DNA of 17,637 nt from a bacterium. GTDB taxonomy: Bacteria; SM23-31; JAUVVT01. Below, piece by piece: positions 7,194 to 14,100 of the stretch. Below the pieces are notes generated by a model. It was not told the DNA's origin. It did not search any database and worked only from the letters and a program-made list of their open reading frames with translations. Position numbers and translations under genes: made by a program. Location: contig JAUWXV010000051.1 in the NCBI GenBank assembly GCA_030616165.1, positions 1 through 17,637 of the forward strand, in the 5' to 3' direction. Positions within the stretch are counted from its first letter, which is position 1; the number at the start of each line of letters is the position of its first letter.

Positions 7194-7511
7194 CTATATT
7201 TCAATTCCCTTTGATTTAATCTCATCTCCAACAAAGGTGCCGCTGTTTTCAGAGTCAAATTCCTCTTCAGTTAATCCTAATATTTCCATAGGCTTTTTTA
7301 TCCCTATACGAGCGCGTCCCAAAAGACACAATCGCTCCCAAAGATCCATATCTTTAAAATCATCAGAAACAATAAACAGGTCTATGTCACTATGTTCTTC
7401 GACTTTCCCTTTTGCATGAGAGCCATAAATGATAATCTTTTTAACCTTAATTCCCATTCCTTCAAGTTTTTGCTTATATTCAGTTATAATTCGATAAATT
7501 TCTTTATCCAT
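7194..7511 (-). CDS. Minimal nucleotidyltransferase (MNT), partner of the HEPN protein
   Basis: A 105-residue protein of the polymerase-beta-like nucleotidyltransferase superfamily (NTP_transf_2). It carries the exact GSx10DxD signature: G30-S31, then D42 and D44 in SDIDL. E76 in the next strand (KPMEILGL) may be the third metal ligand. Known MntA relatives adenylylate and silence a HEPN partner, which is the likeliest role here, although some pairs of this type have unknown function. Its start lies 28 bases inside the end of the HEPN gene, and GAGAGG (plus 7519-7524) sits seven bases before the ATG, so the two are translated from one mRNA. The short C-terminal tail has no further domain. Confidence 0.85.
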   Translation of the reverse strand: MDKEIYRIITEYKQKLEGMGIKVKKIIIYGSHAKGKVEEHSDIDLFIVSDDFKDMDLWERLCLLGRARIGIKKPMEILGLTEEEFDSENSGTFVGDEIKSKGIEI

Positions 7512-7870
7512 TGAAAAACCTCTCTTGTTTTTGATAAAATTGATTCTGCCCTCTCCTTCGAAAAATCTTTAAGTATCTTCTGGAAGTCACTTGGGTATCT
7601 TGTAACCACACTTAGATTTGTAATTTCTGCTATGAAATTTTCAATATCTTTATCTGGAGATAATTCCGCAATTCCCATAAGATATTCTAAGTCGTGAATT
7701 TTTGGTGGCGTTTTACCTGTAATTTCCTCAACTTTAGATTTAAGTGCTTTCTCCAGAGCGAGATGACACATAAATACTGTATATATATACCTCCCTGAAT
7801 TAAACATATGTTCGGCAGTATCTAAATCGTATTGAGCAGAATCTAACAGGTTTTTTACCTCCTTTTTCAT
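7484..7870 (-). CDS. HEPN-domain protein paired with MNT
   Basis: A 128-residue all-helical HEPN-domain protein of the COG2250-like type. Typical features are the N-terminal SAQYDLDTAEHMFNSGRY segment, CHLALEKALKS (35-45), the PKIHDLEYL motif (57-64, H59) and TRYP (90-93). The Rx4-6H motif of HEPN ribonucleases is not visible after any arginine, so RNase activity is doubtful and a binding or regulatory role with the MNT is possible. GGAG lies seven bases before the ATG. The gene starts 24 bases after the sugar-kinase stop and overlaps the MNT gene by 28 bases, so all three are probably one transcript. It could be a toxin-antitoxin pair of HepT/MntA type, but that is inference from family and layout only. 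Confidence 0.85.
   Translation of the reverse strand: MKKEVKNLLDSAQYDLDTAEHMFNSGRYIYTVFMCHLALEKALKSKVEEITGKTPPKIHDLEYLMGIAELSPDKDIENFIAEITNLSVVTRYPSDFQKILKDFSKERAESILSKTREVFQWIKKFIEL
7519..7524 (-). promoter_or_regulatory. Internal ribosome binding site for the MNT gene
   Basis: GAGAGG on the minus strand, seven bases before the MNT start and inside the HEPN coding sequence. It supports the ATG at 7511 and coupled translation of the pair. Confidence 0.6.
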
Positions 7871-7894
7871 CGTTTTTCTCCATACTTATTTATC

Positions 7895-9547
7895 CTATAA
7901 TTTAATAAATTCAGCGCCGTTGACAGGAAAACATATTTCCACAGCCAGGGGGATATTTCTTGGTTTGTAGTAGTATTTATCCACCCTATTGATGAAGTTA
8001 TTCAATTTATTTTTATCAATCAAAACAGCAGCGCATCCGCCCATACCAGCCCCCACAAGCCTTGCACCCGCCGCACCTTCGGTTTCGAGTGCAATGTCAA
8101 CCAGTTCATCCAGTTCAGGACAACTCATCGCATACCATCCCGGCTGTTGGTAAAGTCTGTATGCTTCATTATCTTTTTCCGATGAAGCCTTCTCTATTAA
8201 TGAATCAAGTAGTTCGTCGGCTGCACGAAATCTAAATGGAACCCTCTTTCCCTGAATTATCTCGGTTACGCGGTCTCCATTGTGAGAAATATTCATCAAT
8301 CTGCCAAACTCAAGAACATTCCCATTTTTTAAAAATTCAACAGCCTTCTCACTTCTGATGCACTCTGCAATTCCAAAAAGACAAGCGTCCCTTACCCAAT
8401 AACCCTTTTCGGATTCCTCATGAGTAGTAAAAATTTTTTTCCAGAATTCCCTGTTTTCCGGAAATTGTTTGTTTAACTCATCTCGTGTGACCTTTTCTGG
8501 GAGAGACTTAATCATTGAGTATATCTCCCTTTCGGATACATTCAAGCGTTCAGGTGTTACATCTCTGAGATATTCCATCTTATGGGAGTAATTTGGAAAG
8601 AAATTTCTGAGTAGTTTAAATCCAATTTCGTAATTTGCCACTCCTGTATTAAATTTACTTCGTGCACCGGCTATTTTACTCGCAGATACCATTGAATTGC
8701 ACAAAGCAATGCAGTAATTTCTTGGGAAAGGAACATATCTAACAGAAAACGGGTTGAACGATATATGTGAAATATTTCCTTTTTTACCGATATATATAGC
8801 AGCATGGTCCCCCTTTCCGCCCCTTGTTCCCACATACCATTCAGCGGTTCCGCAGAAATCGATAAATTCCTGCTCACTGAGTCGAATATCATTTATCGCC
8901 ATCAGTGTCATTGCTGTTCCGACGACCAGCGACGAAGATGATGAAAGCCCAACCGCATAAGGAATATTGCTGTGAATGACTGCATTAAAACCTGAAAGTT
9001 CAGGGAAATGTTTGTCGCCCTCTCTTTTAATATAATTTTGTAAATAGAGCGCAGATGCCTGGAAATAATTAGTCCAATCTGTCGATTTTTTTTGCTGGAT
9101 TCTTAATTTAAGTTGGTGCTTGCTCCATCCATCCCAGTCTGTAACCTTTAAGTCAGGGAGATATTCGTTTATTGAGAATGAGCGGGGTTTGAAAGTTTGA
9201 TTGCAGTTGTAAATATGAATTTTATCATCTGTTCGGGGCTGAATCACCATAATCAGACTGTGAGTAGCAATCGGATTTACCGAACCCATTCGGTGGTCGA
9301 TATGCATCCCTAACAGGTTTATCCTGCCCGGAATGCGGAGTAATGCAACCTTTTCATCGCAGCCATAAATCTCCTTTGCATACTCAAGCCCTTTCAGAAA
9401 TAGTTCTTTTTCGGAATCGAAAATATTTACATCAGTGAGATAATCTTGTTCTATATAATCAAAAAATGATACTGGTTTGTTTTCTAACAAATCCAGCCAT
9501 CTTTTTATTTCTGTTGCGTTTTTTGTGATGTTGTTAGTATTAATCAT
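7895..9547 (-). CDS. Galactokinase-family GHMP sugar kinase, enlarged
   Basis: A cytosolic ATP-dependent sugar kinase of the GHMP superfamily, most like galactokinase. Visible signatures are R71 and motif 1 GRINLLGMHIDHRMG (74-88), the ATP loop GLSSSSSLVVG (200-210), the putative catalytic base D247 in GGKGDH, MNISHN (418-423), MSCPELDELV (474-483) and motif 3 GAGMGGC (499-505). It has 550 residues against about 380-400 for typical galactokinases. The extra length is an N-terminal extension of about 45 residues, an insert near 315-375, and about 45 residues between MNISH and SCPELD. Motif 1 has Met where galactokinase has the conserved Glu (GEHTDY), so the substrate may not be galactose; GalNAc, another hexose or a uronic acid is possible. 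It is the first gene of a unit with the HEPN and MNT genes. An AGG lies almost against the ATG, so the start is less certain than the family. Confidence 0.85.
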   Translation of the reverse strand: MINTNNITKNATEIKRWLDLLENKPVSFFDYIEQDYLTDVNIFDSEKELFLKGLEYAKEIYGCDEKVALLRIPGRINLLGMHIDHRMGSVNPIATHSLIMVIQPRTDDKIHIYNCNQTFKPRSFSINEYLPDLKVTDWDGWSKHQLKLRIQQKKSTDWTNYFQASALYLQNYIKREGDKHFPELSGFNAVIHSNIPYAVGLSSSSSLVVGTAMTLMAINDIRLSEQEFIDFCGTAEWYVGTRGGKGDHAAIYIGKKGNISHISFNPFSVRYVPFPRNYCIALCNSMVSASKIAGARSKFNTGVANYEIGFKLLRNFFPNYSHKMEYLRDVTPERLNVSEREIYSMIKSLPEKVTRDELNKQFPENREFWKKIFTTHEESEKGYWVRDACLFGIAECIRSEKAVEFLKNGNVLEFGRLMNISHNGDRVTEIIQGKRVPFRFRAADELLDSLIEKASSEKDNEAYRLYQQPGWYAMSCPELDELVDIALETEGAAGARLVGAGMGGCAAVLIDKNKLNNFINRVDKYYYKPRNIPLAVEICFPVNGAEFIKL

Positions 9548-9777
9548 ACCTGAAAATTGCTATATGATTTTTAAAATAAATATAAACAAGAAATTTTCTA
9601 AATCAAATAGATATTATGAGATTACTGAAAAAGTCGAATTGATGTTTGATTTTTTAAAAATATTTTTTAAATTATGAGCAACTTCTAAAAGACGAATGTA
9701 AAATATATCTTTAGGTAGATACATGCAATGACATATCTCTACTTTAATATATTGATTTACTTTAATTTCCACAACAA

Positions 9778-9792
9778 TGTAGGGACAACCCT
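9778..9792. repeat. Partial REP-like motif TGTAGGGACAACCCT
   Basis: It begins with TGTAGGGACA, the same ten bases that open the second hairpin at the left edge (51-60), and folds as AGGG (9781-9784), loop ACAA, CCCT (9789-9792). It looks like a decayed or truncated member of the palindrome family at 1-76. Confidence 0.4.
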
Positions 9793-9851
9793 CTTATTTG
9801 TTCATGCTGAATTTTTCATTTTTTTCCGCTTCGTCTTGAAAAAAAGTGGGC

Positions 9852-9885
9852 TCCGCCACAGCGGATTCCCCGAGTACTCGGGGGA
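9852..9885. repeat. Double GC-rich palindrome upstream of the oxidoreductase gene
   Basis: Two adjacent inverted repeats: TCCGC-CACA-GCGGA (9852-9865) and the perfect 16-base palindrome CCCCGAGTACTCGGGG (9868-9883), extendable by a T-G and a T-A pair. It lies 24 bases before the GGAGG ribosome site of the Gfo/Idh gene, so it may sit in its mRNA leader. The composition contrasts with the AT-rich surroundings. It could be a dispersed palindromic repeat, an operator or a leader hairpin. Confidence 0.55.
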
Positions 9886-9920
9886 AAAGAAACTTTCAAT
9901 TTTAAACTGGAGGAATTTGT

Positions 9921-11204
9921 ATGAAAAACAAAATCGGTCGTAGAAGATTTTTAAAAACTGCTGCTGCAGCAGCAAGCTTTACTATCATAAAACCCAAATC
10001 GGTATTTGGCACACCTGCCAATTCTACCATTTGCCTTGGTATGATTGGTTGTGGAAATAGGGGCAGTAGTGTTGCATCTTCCTTTATGGAAAATACTGAT
10101 ACTCGGGTGGTTGCTATTGCTGAACTATTTGAGAATCGTCTTGTAGCAGGTAAAGAACGCTTCAATAAACTGTGCAGGAGGAAGGGCTTCCCGGAAATAA
10201 AGGATTCTCACTTGTTTCTTGGTTCCAGAGGGTATATGCGGCTTCTGGAATCAGACGATGTTGACGCAGTTTTGATTGCCACACCAACATTTTTACATTC
10301 GGAACAACTTGTAGCGGCCGTTGAAGCGGGCAAACATGTATATTGTGAAAAACCGGTTTCTGTTGATGTTTATGGATGTCGAAGGGTTATGTTCGCGGGT
10401 AAAAAAGCTGATAACCGATTAAGTCTTGCAATAGGACTTCAAATTCGCCATGCGACGCCATTTGTCGAAATGGTCCGTAGGATCCACAATGGGGCTATTG
10501 GTGATATTGTGATGGGACAGGCACATTACCTTGCCGGTTTTCTCAAACGTCCGATTATTCCTGATGCTTCACCCGATGAAATGAGGATTCGTAACTTCTA
10601 CTACCACCGTGCACTTTGCGGCAGTATCATTCTTGACCAGGGGATTCATGTGATTGATATATGTAATTGGGTCTTAAGGTCTCATCCAGTAAAAGCGACA
10701 GGAACCGGTGGACGGAAAGGTCGGGATGATTCGGGAAATGTTTGGAGCTATTTTGTGGTCAATTTCGAATATCCAGATAACATTCCTGTTTCTTTGCAGG
10801 AGACACAGTTTGACCCGGGATATGGAGATGTGTGCGAGCGCTTTTTCGGAACAAAGGGTATTTCAGAATCTCACTATACCGGTGGAGTGTTTATTAGAGG
10901 CGAGAACGAGTGGGATTCAGGCGTTGCAAGGGGTACAAGAGAAGAAATAAATAAAAAGGATTGGGCCGCAGGGTCTTTTAAATCAGCGCTTGAGGATGCC
11001 GATTCTAATAAAGAAAAAGCATTTGTTGACAGTATCAAGAGTGGTAACTACATCAATGAAGCCTATCAAGGCGCCGAATCTACTCTCAGTGTTATCTTAG
11101 GGCGTACTGCTGCTTATAAGGGCGAAGAAGTTACATGGGATGAAATTTTGTCATCGGATGAGAAGTGGGATCCTATGATTGACCTTTCGCAGTTTGATAA
11201 ATAA
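9921..11204 (+). CDS. Tat-exported Gfo/Idh/MocA family oxidoreductase
   Basis: An NAD(P)-dependent sugar or cyclitol dehydrogenase fold of 427 residues. Residues 5-30 form a twin-arginine signal (GRRRFLKTAAAAASF) with a possible cleavage site around FGTPA, so the folded protein with cofactor is probably exported. The Rossmann motif is GMIGCGNRG (40-48), followed by IATPTFLH (119-126) and the diagnostic EKP (143-145). The C-terminal catalytic segment DQGIHVIDICNW gives D239, H243 and D246, in the usual active-site arrangement of the family. GGAGG lies seven bases before the ATG. It is divergent from the sugar kinase and ends 11 bases from the convergent beta-helix gene. Substrate cannot be read from sequence; exported relatives act on glycans, for example by keto-intermediate chemistry. 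G+C seems higher than in the flanking genes, which might reflect transfer or different selection. Confidence 0.9.
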   Translation: MKNKIGRRRFLKTAAAAASFTIIKPKSVFGTPANSTICLGMIGCGNRGSSVASSFMENTDTRVVAIAELFENRLVAGKERFNKLCRRKGFPEIKDSHLFLGSRGYMRLLESDDVDAVLIATPTFLHSEQLVAAVEAGKHVYCEKPVSVDVYGCRRVMFAGKKADNRLSLAIGLQIRHATPFVEMVRRIHNGAIGDIVMGQAHYLAGFLKRPIIPDASPDEMRIRNFYYHRALCGSIILDQGIHVIDICNWVLRSHPVKATGTGGRKGRDDSGNVWSYFVVNFEYPDNIPVSLQETQFDPGYGDVCERFFGTKGISESHYTGGVFIRGENEWDSGVARGTREEINKKDWAAGSFKSALEDADSNKEKAFVDSIKSGNYINEAYQGAESTLSVILGRTAAYKGEEVTWDEILSSDEKWDPMIDLSQFDK

Positions 11205-11215
11205 CAAATATATTT

Positions 11216-11893
11216 TTAACTTCTTCTTTCTACGACGGACTGAGACTGTCGGAGTTTGACAATTCTCTGAGCAGGGAGGTATCCTCTCCATGTTACATTT
11301 GCATATATGATGGAGTTTTTACCTATAATTGAGCCCGGATTTATCACTGCATTGCATCCAATGTCAGATGTGTCTCCTAATATAACACCAAATTTTAAAA
11401 GTCCAGTATCGTGGATTTTACCATCAATTTCAACCTTTACATTCTCTCTGATCAATTTAGTATTGGCGATTTTAGCCCCTGCTCCGAGATGTGATTTAAA
11501 TCCGATGATACTGTCACCGACATAGGAAAGGTGAGGAATGTTCGCCCCATCGAATAGAAATACATTCTTGAACTCGCAGCTGTTTCCCATGACAGCATTA
11601 TCACCAGCAATCAGGTCTCCTCTTATGTATGCTCCATTTCGAATCTGGCAGTTCTTCCCTATAATTGCAGGACCTTTGACCATTGCACCGGGTTCTACCA
11701 CAGTACCTTCATCTATAAAGACATTCTTGTCAACCCACGCCCCGGGCATAATCTCCCCTTTTATTTGTGGATTAAGATTTTCAAGTATATAATTATGTAT
11801 CTTGTTAATTACGTCCCAAACTAATTCAACTCCGTCGAAAATGGATTGATGTTTAGTCTTGGATAAATCGAAGAATGTTTCAGGTGACAGCAT
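11216..11893 (-). CDS. Stand-alone left-handed beta-helix (hexapeptide repeat) sugar-acyltransferase-like protein
   Basis: A 225-residue protein resembling the C-terminal LbH region of GlmU-like or glucose-1-phosphate thymidylyltransferase-like enzymes, without the nucleotidyltransferase domain. Residues 7-40 form the lead helices (FFDLSKTKHQSIFDG). Hexapeptide coils run from about 50 to 200 (GAWVDKNVFIDEGTVVEPGAMVKGP and on). The middle motif NSCEFKN, then HLSYVGDSIIGFKSHLGAGAKIAN (121-144), matches the conserved centre of this subfamily. The end, WRGYLPAQRI, is also typical. It probably acts on a nucleotide-sugar or sugar phosphate in the cytosol, possibly as an N/O-acyltransferase, but activity without the missing domain is unproven. 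GGAGG precedes the ATG. The phosphatase gene upstream on the same strand is 116 bases away. Confidence 0.8.
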   Translation of the reverse strand: MLSPETFFDLSKTKHQSIFDGVELVWDVINKIHNYILENLNPQIKGEIMPGAWVDKNVFIDEGTVVEPGAMVKGPAIIGKNCQIRNGAYIRGDLIAGDNAVMGNSCEFKNVFLFDGANIPHLSYVGDSIIGFKSHLGAGAKIANTKLIRENVKVEIDGKIHDTGLLKFGVILGDTSDIGCNAVINPGSIIGKNSIIYANVTWRGYLPAQRIVKLRQSQSVVERRS

Positions 11894-12009
11894 TTATATA
11901 ACCTCCATATTAAGTTTGTTTGAAATAATGGAACATCAAATAATGAAAAATGATTAATTTCAATTTGTAGATAATCATTAGAATACATCTCTGCATTATA
12001 AATCCTGAT

Positions 12010-12903
12010 TTAAGATTCATAAAGCTTACATTCTTTCAGCACTTCGAGCACCTGTTTATGAATGTATTGGTTTGCTGAACATATAATGTTGAACCGCTTA
12101 TTTATATCGGGTTCAAACTTTGGCGGGTTGCCGTTGTAATCAGTAATCACGCATCCTGCTTTTTGAGCAATTGCCAGACCAGTAAATACATCAACAAAAG
12201 GCTGTTTATTAGCAAGGTATATATCGACTTTTCCCCTTGCAACATCGCAGAAACCTGATGGTCCCCCGTTTGGCAGGATAAATTTTACCTTTTCAAAGAG
12301 CGGCTTAAAGTTTATTGCTGCAGGATAAAGATAATGGGGTTTCATTAAGTATGTCTCGATGAATGCATCAGATAATTTGGATGTTTGGGACGGTTTTATT
12401 TCGGAAATATCTGTAATATTTTTGTCTTTAATTCTTGATGTATATGCTTTGTGGCTGTCGCAAAAATCGATGGATCTGCCTGCACAATCTCCCACAATTG
12501 CAGTCTTAACACTATCGTCCTCTGAATACACCGCAAGTGTGGTATACCAGAATGCGGATATATTCCTCTTATAAAGAAGACTTCCGTCAAATGGGTCAGA
12601 AATAAAATATACTTTTTCGTCCAGTTTTTCAGGGCAGGATTTACTTCTTTCTAAATCTAATTTCCCTGCCTCTTCCGATAGAAATGTTCCATAAATTCCC
12701 TTTTCTTTAATCTTTTTAATAAAGAAGTCTTCCACTTCTTTATCTACTTTAAGGGTTTCTGGGTCCCAGTGTCTGTATTCTCCAGTGCGGACATCCACTA
12801 CTCTGGTTCCTTTTGAACCGAGAGAGTTGACCAGTTCAATTGATTCTCTTATAACTGTGAGTCCAAATTCTGTCCAGGAATCAAATTCGTGCGACTTATT
12901 CAT
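12010..12903 (-). CDS. Inositol-monophosphatase-fold phosphatase
   Basis: A 297-residue Mg-dependent phosphatase of the IMPase/FBPase superfamily; likely substrates are inositol phosphate, a sugar phosphate or PAP. Metal ligands are visible: D54 in the KVDKEVEDF helix, E77/E78 in LSEEAG, D103 and D106 in DPFDGS (canonical DPIDGT) and D238 in FVDVFTGLAIAQKAG (canonical WDxAAG). NGGPSGFCDVARGKVDIYL (212-230) is the family's glycine-rich then CxVARG segment. The Trp before the last Asp is Val, and the substrate loops are unusual, so I do not assign specificity. GGAG lies 11 bases before the ATG, and a good promoter sits upstream. Together with the beta-helix, Gfo/Idh and sugar-kinase genes it suggests sugar or cyclitol metabolism. 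Confidence 0.85.
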   Translation of the reverse strand: MNKSHEFDSWTEFGLTVIRESIELVNSLGSKGTRVVDVRTGEYRHWDPETLKVDKEVEDFFIKKIKEKGIYGTFLSEEAGKLDLERSKSCPEKLDEKVYFISDPFDGSLLYKRNISAFWYTTLAVYSEDDSVKTAIVGDCAGRSIDFCDSHKAYTSRIKDKNITDISEIKPSQTSKLSDAFIETYLMKPHYLYPAAINFKPLFEKVKFILPNGGPSGFCDVARGKVDIYLANKQPFVDVFTGLAIAQKAGCVITDYNGNPPKFEPDINKRFNIICSANQYIHKQVLEVLKECKLYES

Positions 12904-12998
12904 GGTATTTAGTTCTCCTTCGGATTTTTTTCAATTTAAGTGTCATTTTTGATTAAAATTTTAATTTACTTGCTCGTTCAGTATTGACATTTTCAAAA

Positions 12999-13027
12999 AT
13001 TATAATAAATATATTTTAAATAATCAA
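12999..13027 (-). promoter_or_regulatory. Sigma-70-type promoter for the phosphatase gene
   Basis: On the minus strand TTGATT (plus 13022-13027) is followed by a 17-base spacer and a perfect TATAAT (12999-13004). Transcription would start near 12992, giving a leader of about 90 bases. The transcript could continue into the beta-helix gene. The AT-rich context lowers certainty. Confidence 0.45.
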
Positions 13028-13097
13028 TATAAAAGTGGAAATGAGTTCGGTAAATCAAAACTATACAATATAAACTTATTAGATTTCAGTTCTTAAT

Positions 13098-13988
13098 TTA
13101 CCATCTAATAGAGAGATAGTCATCGGTTTTAAATACACATTTCATGCTGTCGATTCTATTCCACCCCCGTGATTTGGCTTTCCTTTCAGCCGATTCGGGA
13201 TTTTTGTATTCGATGACAACTTCGTAAGGAGGATCGACTTTATATAATTTCATCTTGTCAATTTTCCTGACTGCTCTTTTAATCCCTTCTTTAATTTTTT
13301 CTCCTGCTTTCTCTGGTGAAAGGTTTAATGCAACGTTCAGTCCCAATCCCTTTTTTACTGCTGCGGTCTCGATATTTGGTATTATTTCTTTAATTTCATT
13401 GCACGCAACATCATCTCCGGAAAGAAAAATTGTAGGAACATTGAAATGACTTGCATAAAGAACCATAGCACCTGTTTCACCAATAAGTTTACCATTAAGC
13501 CATATATTATTGATTGTTCTGCTGGAAAAGGAGTGGGCTAAATTCCCATTCGGGGCGTTTGACATAGCGTGCTGTCCAATAATCACAAGTGCGTCGAATG
13601 AAGAATCAAGTGTGAAAAGTCCACCAGGGTATCTTCCAAGTATGACCCGGGCTTCTGGATGTATATAATCTATGTTGACTCCGCCGCTGCCGTGTCCGTC
13701 AAGTACTCTTATTTCGGATACCCCCTCTTCAAGAAGACCCTCTACTGCAGCATTTATCTCTTTTGTCAATAAAATTTTTGATTGTTCATAGTATTTCCCT
13801 GTTGAATATGAATGGTTTTGAAATGTAACAACACCTGATACACCTTCAAGGTCAGTCAATATATATATTTTTAATTCTTTATTTGATGAAAATTGAGGCT
13901 GTTGACTATAGATAGTCGAAAGATTTATCAAACTTAATAATAATATTAAAGAAAACGATACCGAAATGATATTTCTTATTATTTTCAT
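13098..13988 (-). CDS. Exported M55-family zinc D-aminopeptidase (DppA-like)
   Basis: A peptidase of family M55, which removes N-terminal D-amino acids from short peptides such as D-Ala-D-Ala and so acts on peptidoglycan-derived material. Residues 1-28 are a hydrophobic signal peptide (VSFSLILLLSLINLS), so this one is secreted or periplasmic, unlike cytosolic B. subtilis DppA. The mature domain shows the zinc ligands D46 and E48 in TDLEGVSG, H99 in DGHG, H140 in GQHAMS and E171 in GETG. The catalytic histidine is H152 in LAHSFSS. SGDDVACNEIKEIIPNIETAAVK is also characteristic. The C-terminal segment YEVVIEYKNPESAERK is family-like. GGAAG precedes the ATG. No peptide transporter gene of the dpp type is adjacent. 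The family call is secure; the natural substrate is inferred. Confidence 0.9.
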   Translation of the reverse strand: MKIIRNIISVSFSLILLLSLINLSTIYSQQPQFSSNKELKIYILTDLEGVSGVVTFQNHSYSTGKYYEQSKILLTKEINAAVEGLLEEGVSEIRVLDGHGSGGVNIDYIHPEARVILGRYPGGLFTLDSSFDALVIIGQHAMSNAPNGNLAHSFSSRTINNIWLNGKLIGETGAMVLYASHFNVPTIFLSGDDVACNEIKEIIPNIETAAVKKGLGLNVALNLSPEKAGEKIKEGIKRAVRKIDKMKLYKVDPPYEVVIEYKNPESAERKAKSRGWNRIDSMKCVFKTDDYLSIRW

Positions 13989-14036
13989 TTTGACTTCCAG
14001 TTTTTTATGATAGATATTTTATTATTTAGAACAATA

Positions 14037-14062
14037 TAGAGACACATTGCAATGTTTCTCTA
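14037..14062. repeat. 26-base near-perfect palindrome between the HD-GYP and M55 genes
   Basis: TAGAGA (14037-14042), one unpaired C/T position, then the perfect 12-base palindrome ACATTGCAATGT and the closing TCTCTA. Twelve of thirteen base pairs match. It shares the pattern TAGRGACA...CATTG with the hairpin at 52-76, so it is probably another member of that intergenic family. With no U-run on either side it is not a classical terminator, although it lies between two tandem minus-strand genes. Confidence 0.6.
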
Positions 14063-14100
14063 CCGTATATGGAAAGTTTTGGTATTAATCATAGTAGATA

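Larger units (their letters stand above)
9548..9920. other. Divergent intergenic region with palindromes
   Basis: A 373-base gap between the divergent sugar-kinase and oxidoreductase genes. The left part (to about 9770) is plain AT-rich sequence with no gene; the open frames at 9477-9677 and 9728-9943 lack ribosome sites and homology. The right part holds AGGG-ACAA-CCCT (9781-9792) preceded by TGT, then two GC-rich palindromes at 9852-9885. I found no convincing promoter for either gene, although both must start here. Confidence 0.5.

Noticed and set aside
9728-9943. 71-residue open frame before the oxidoreductase gene
   Set aside because: It passes through GC-rich palindromes and overlaps the Tat signal region in another frame; it has no ribosome site.
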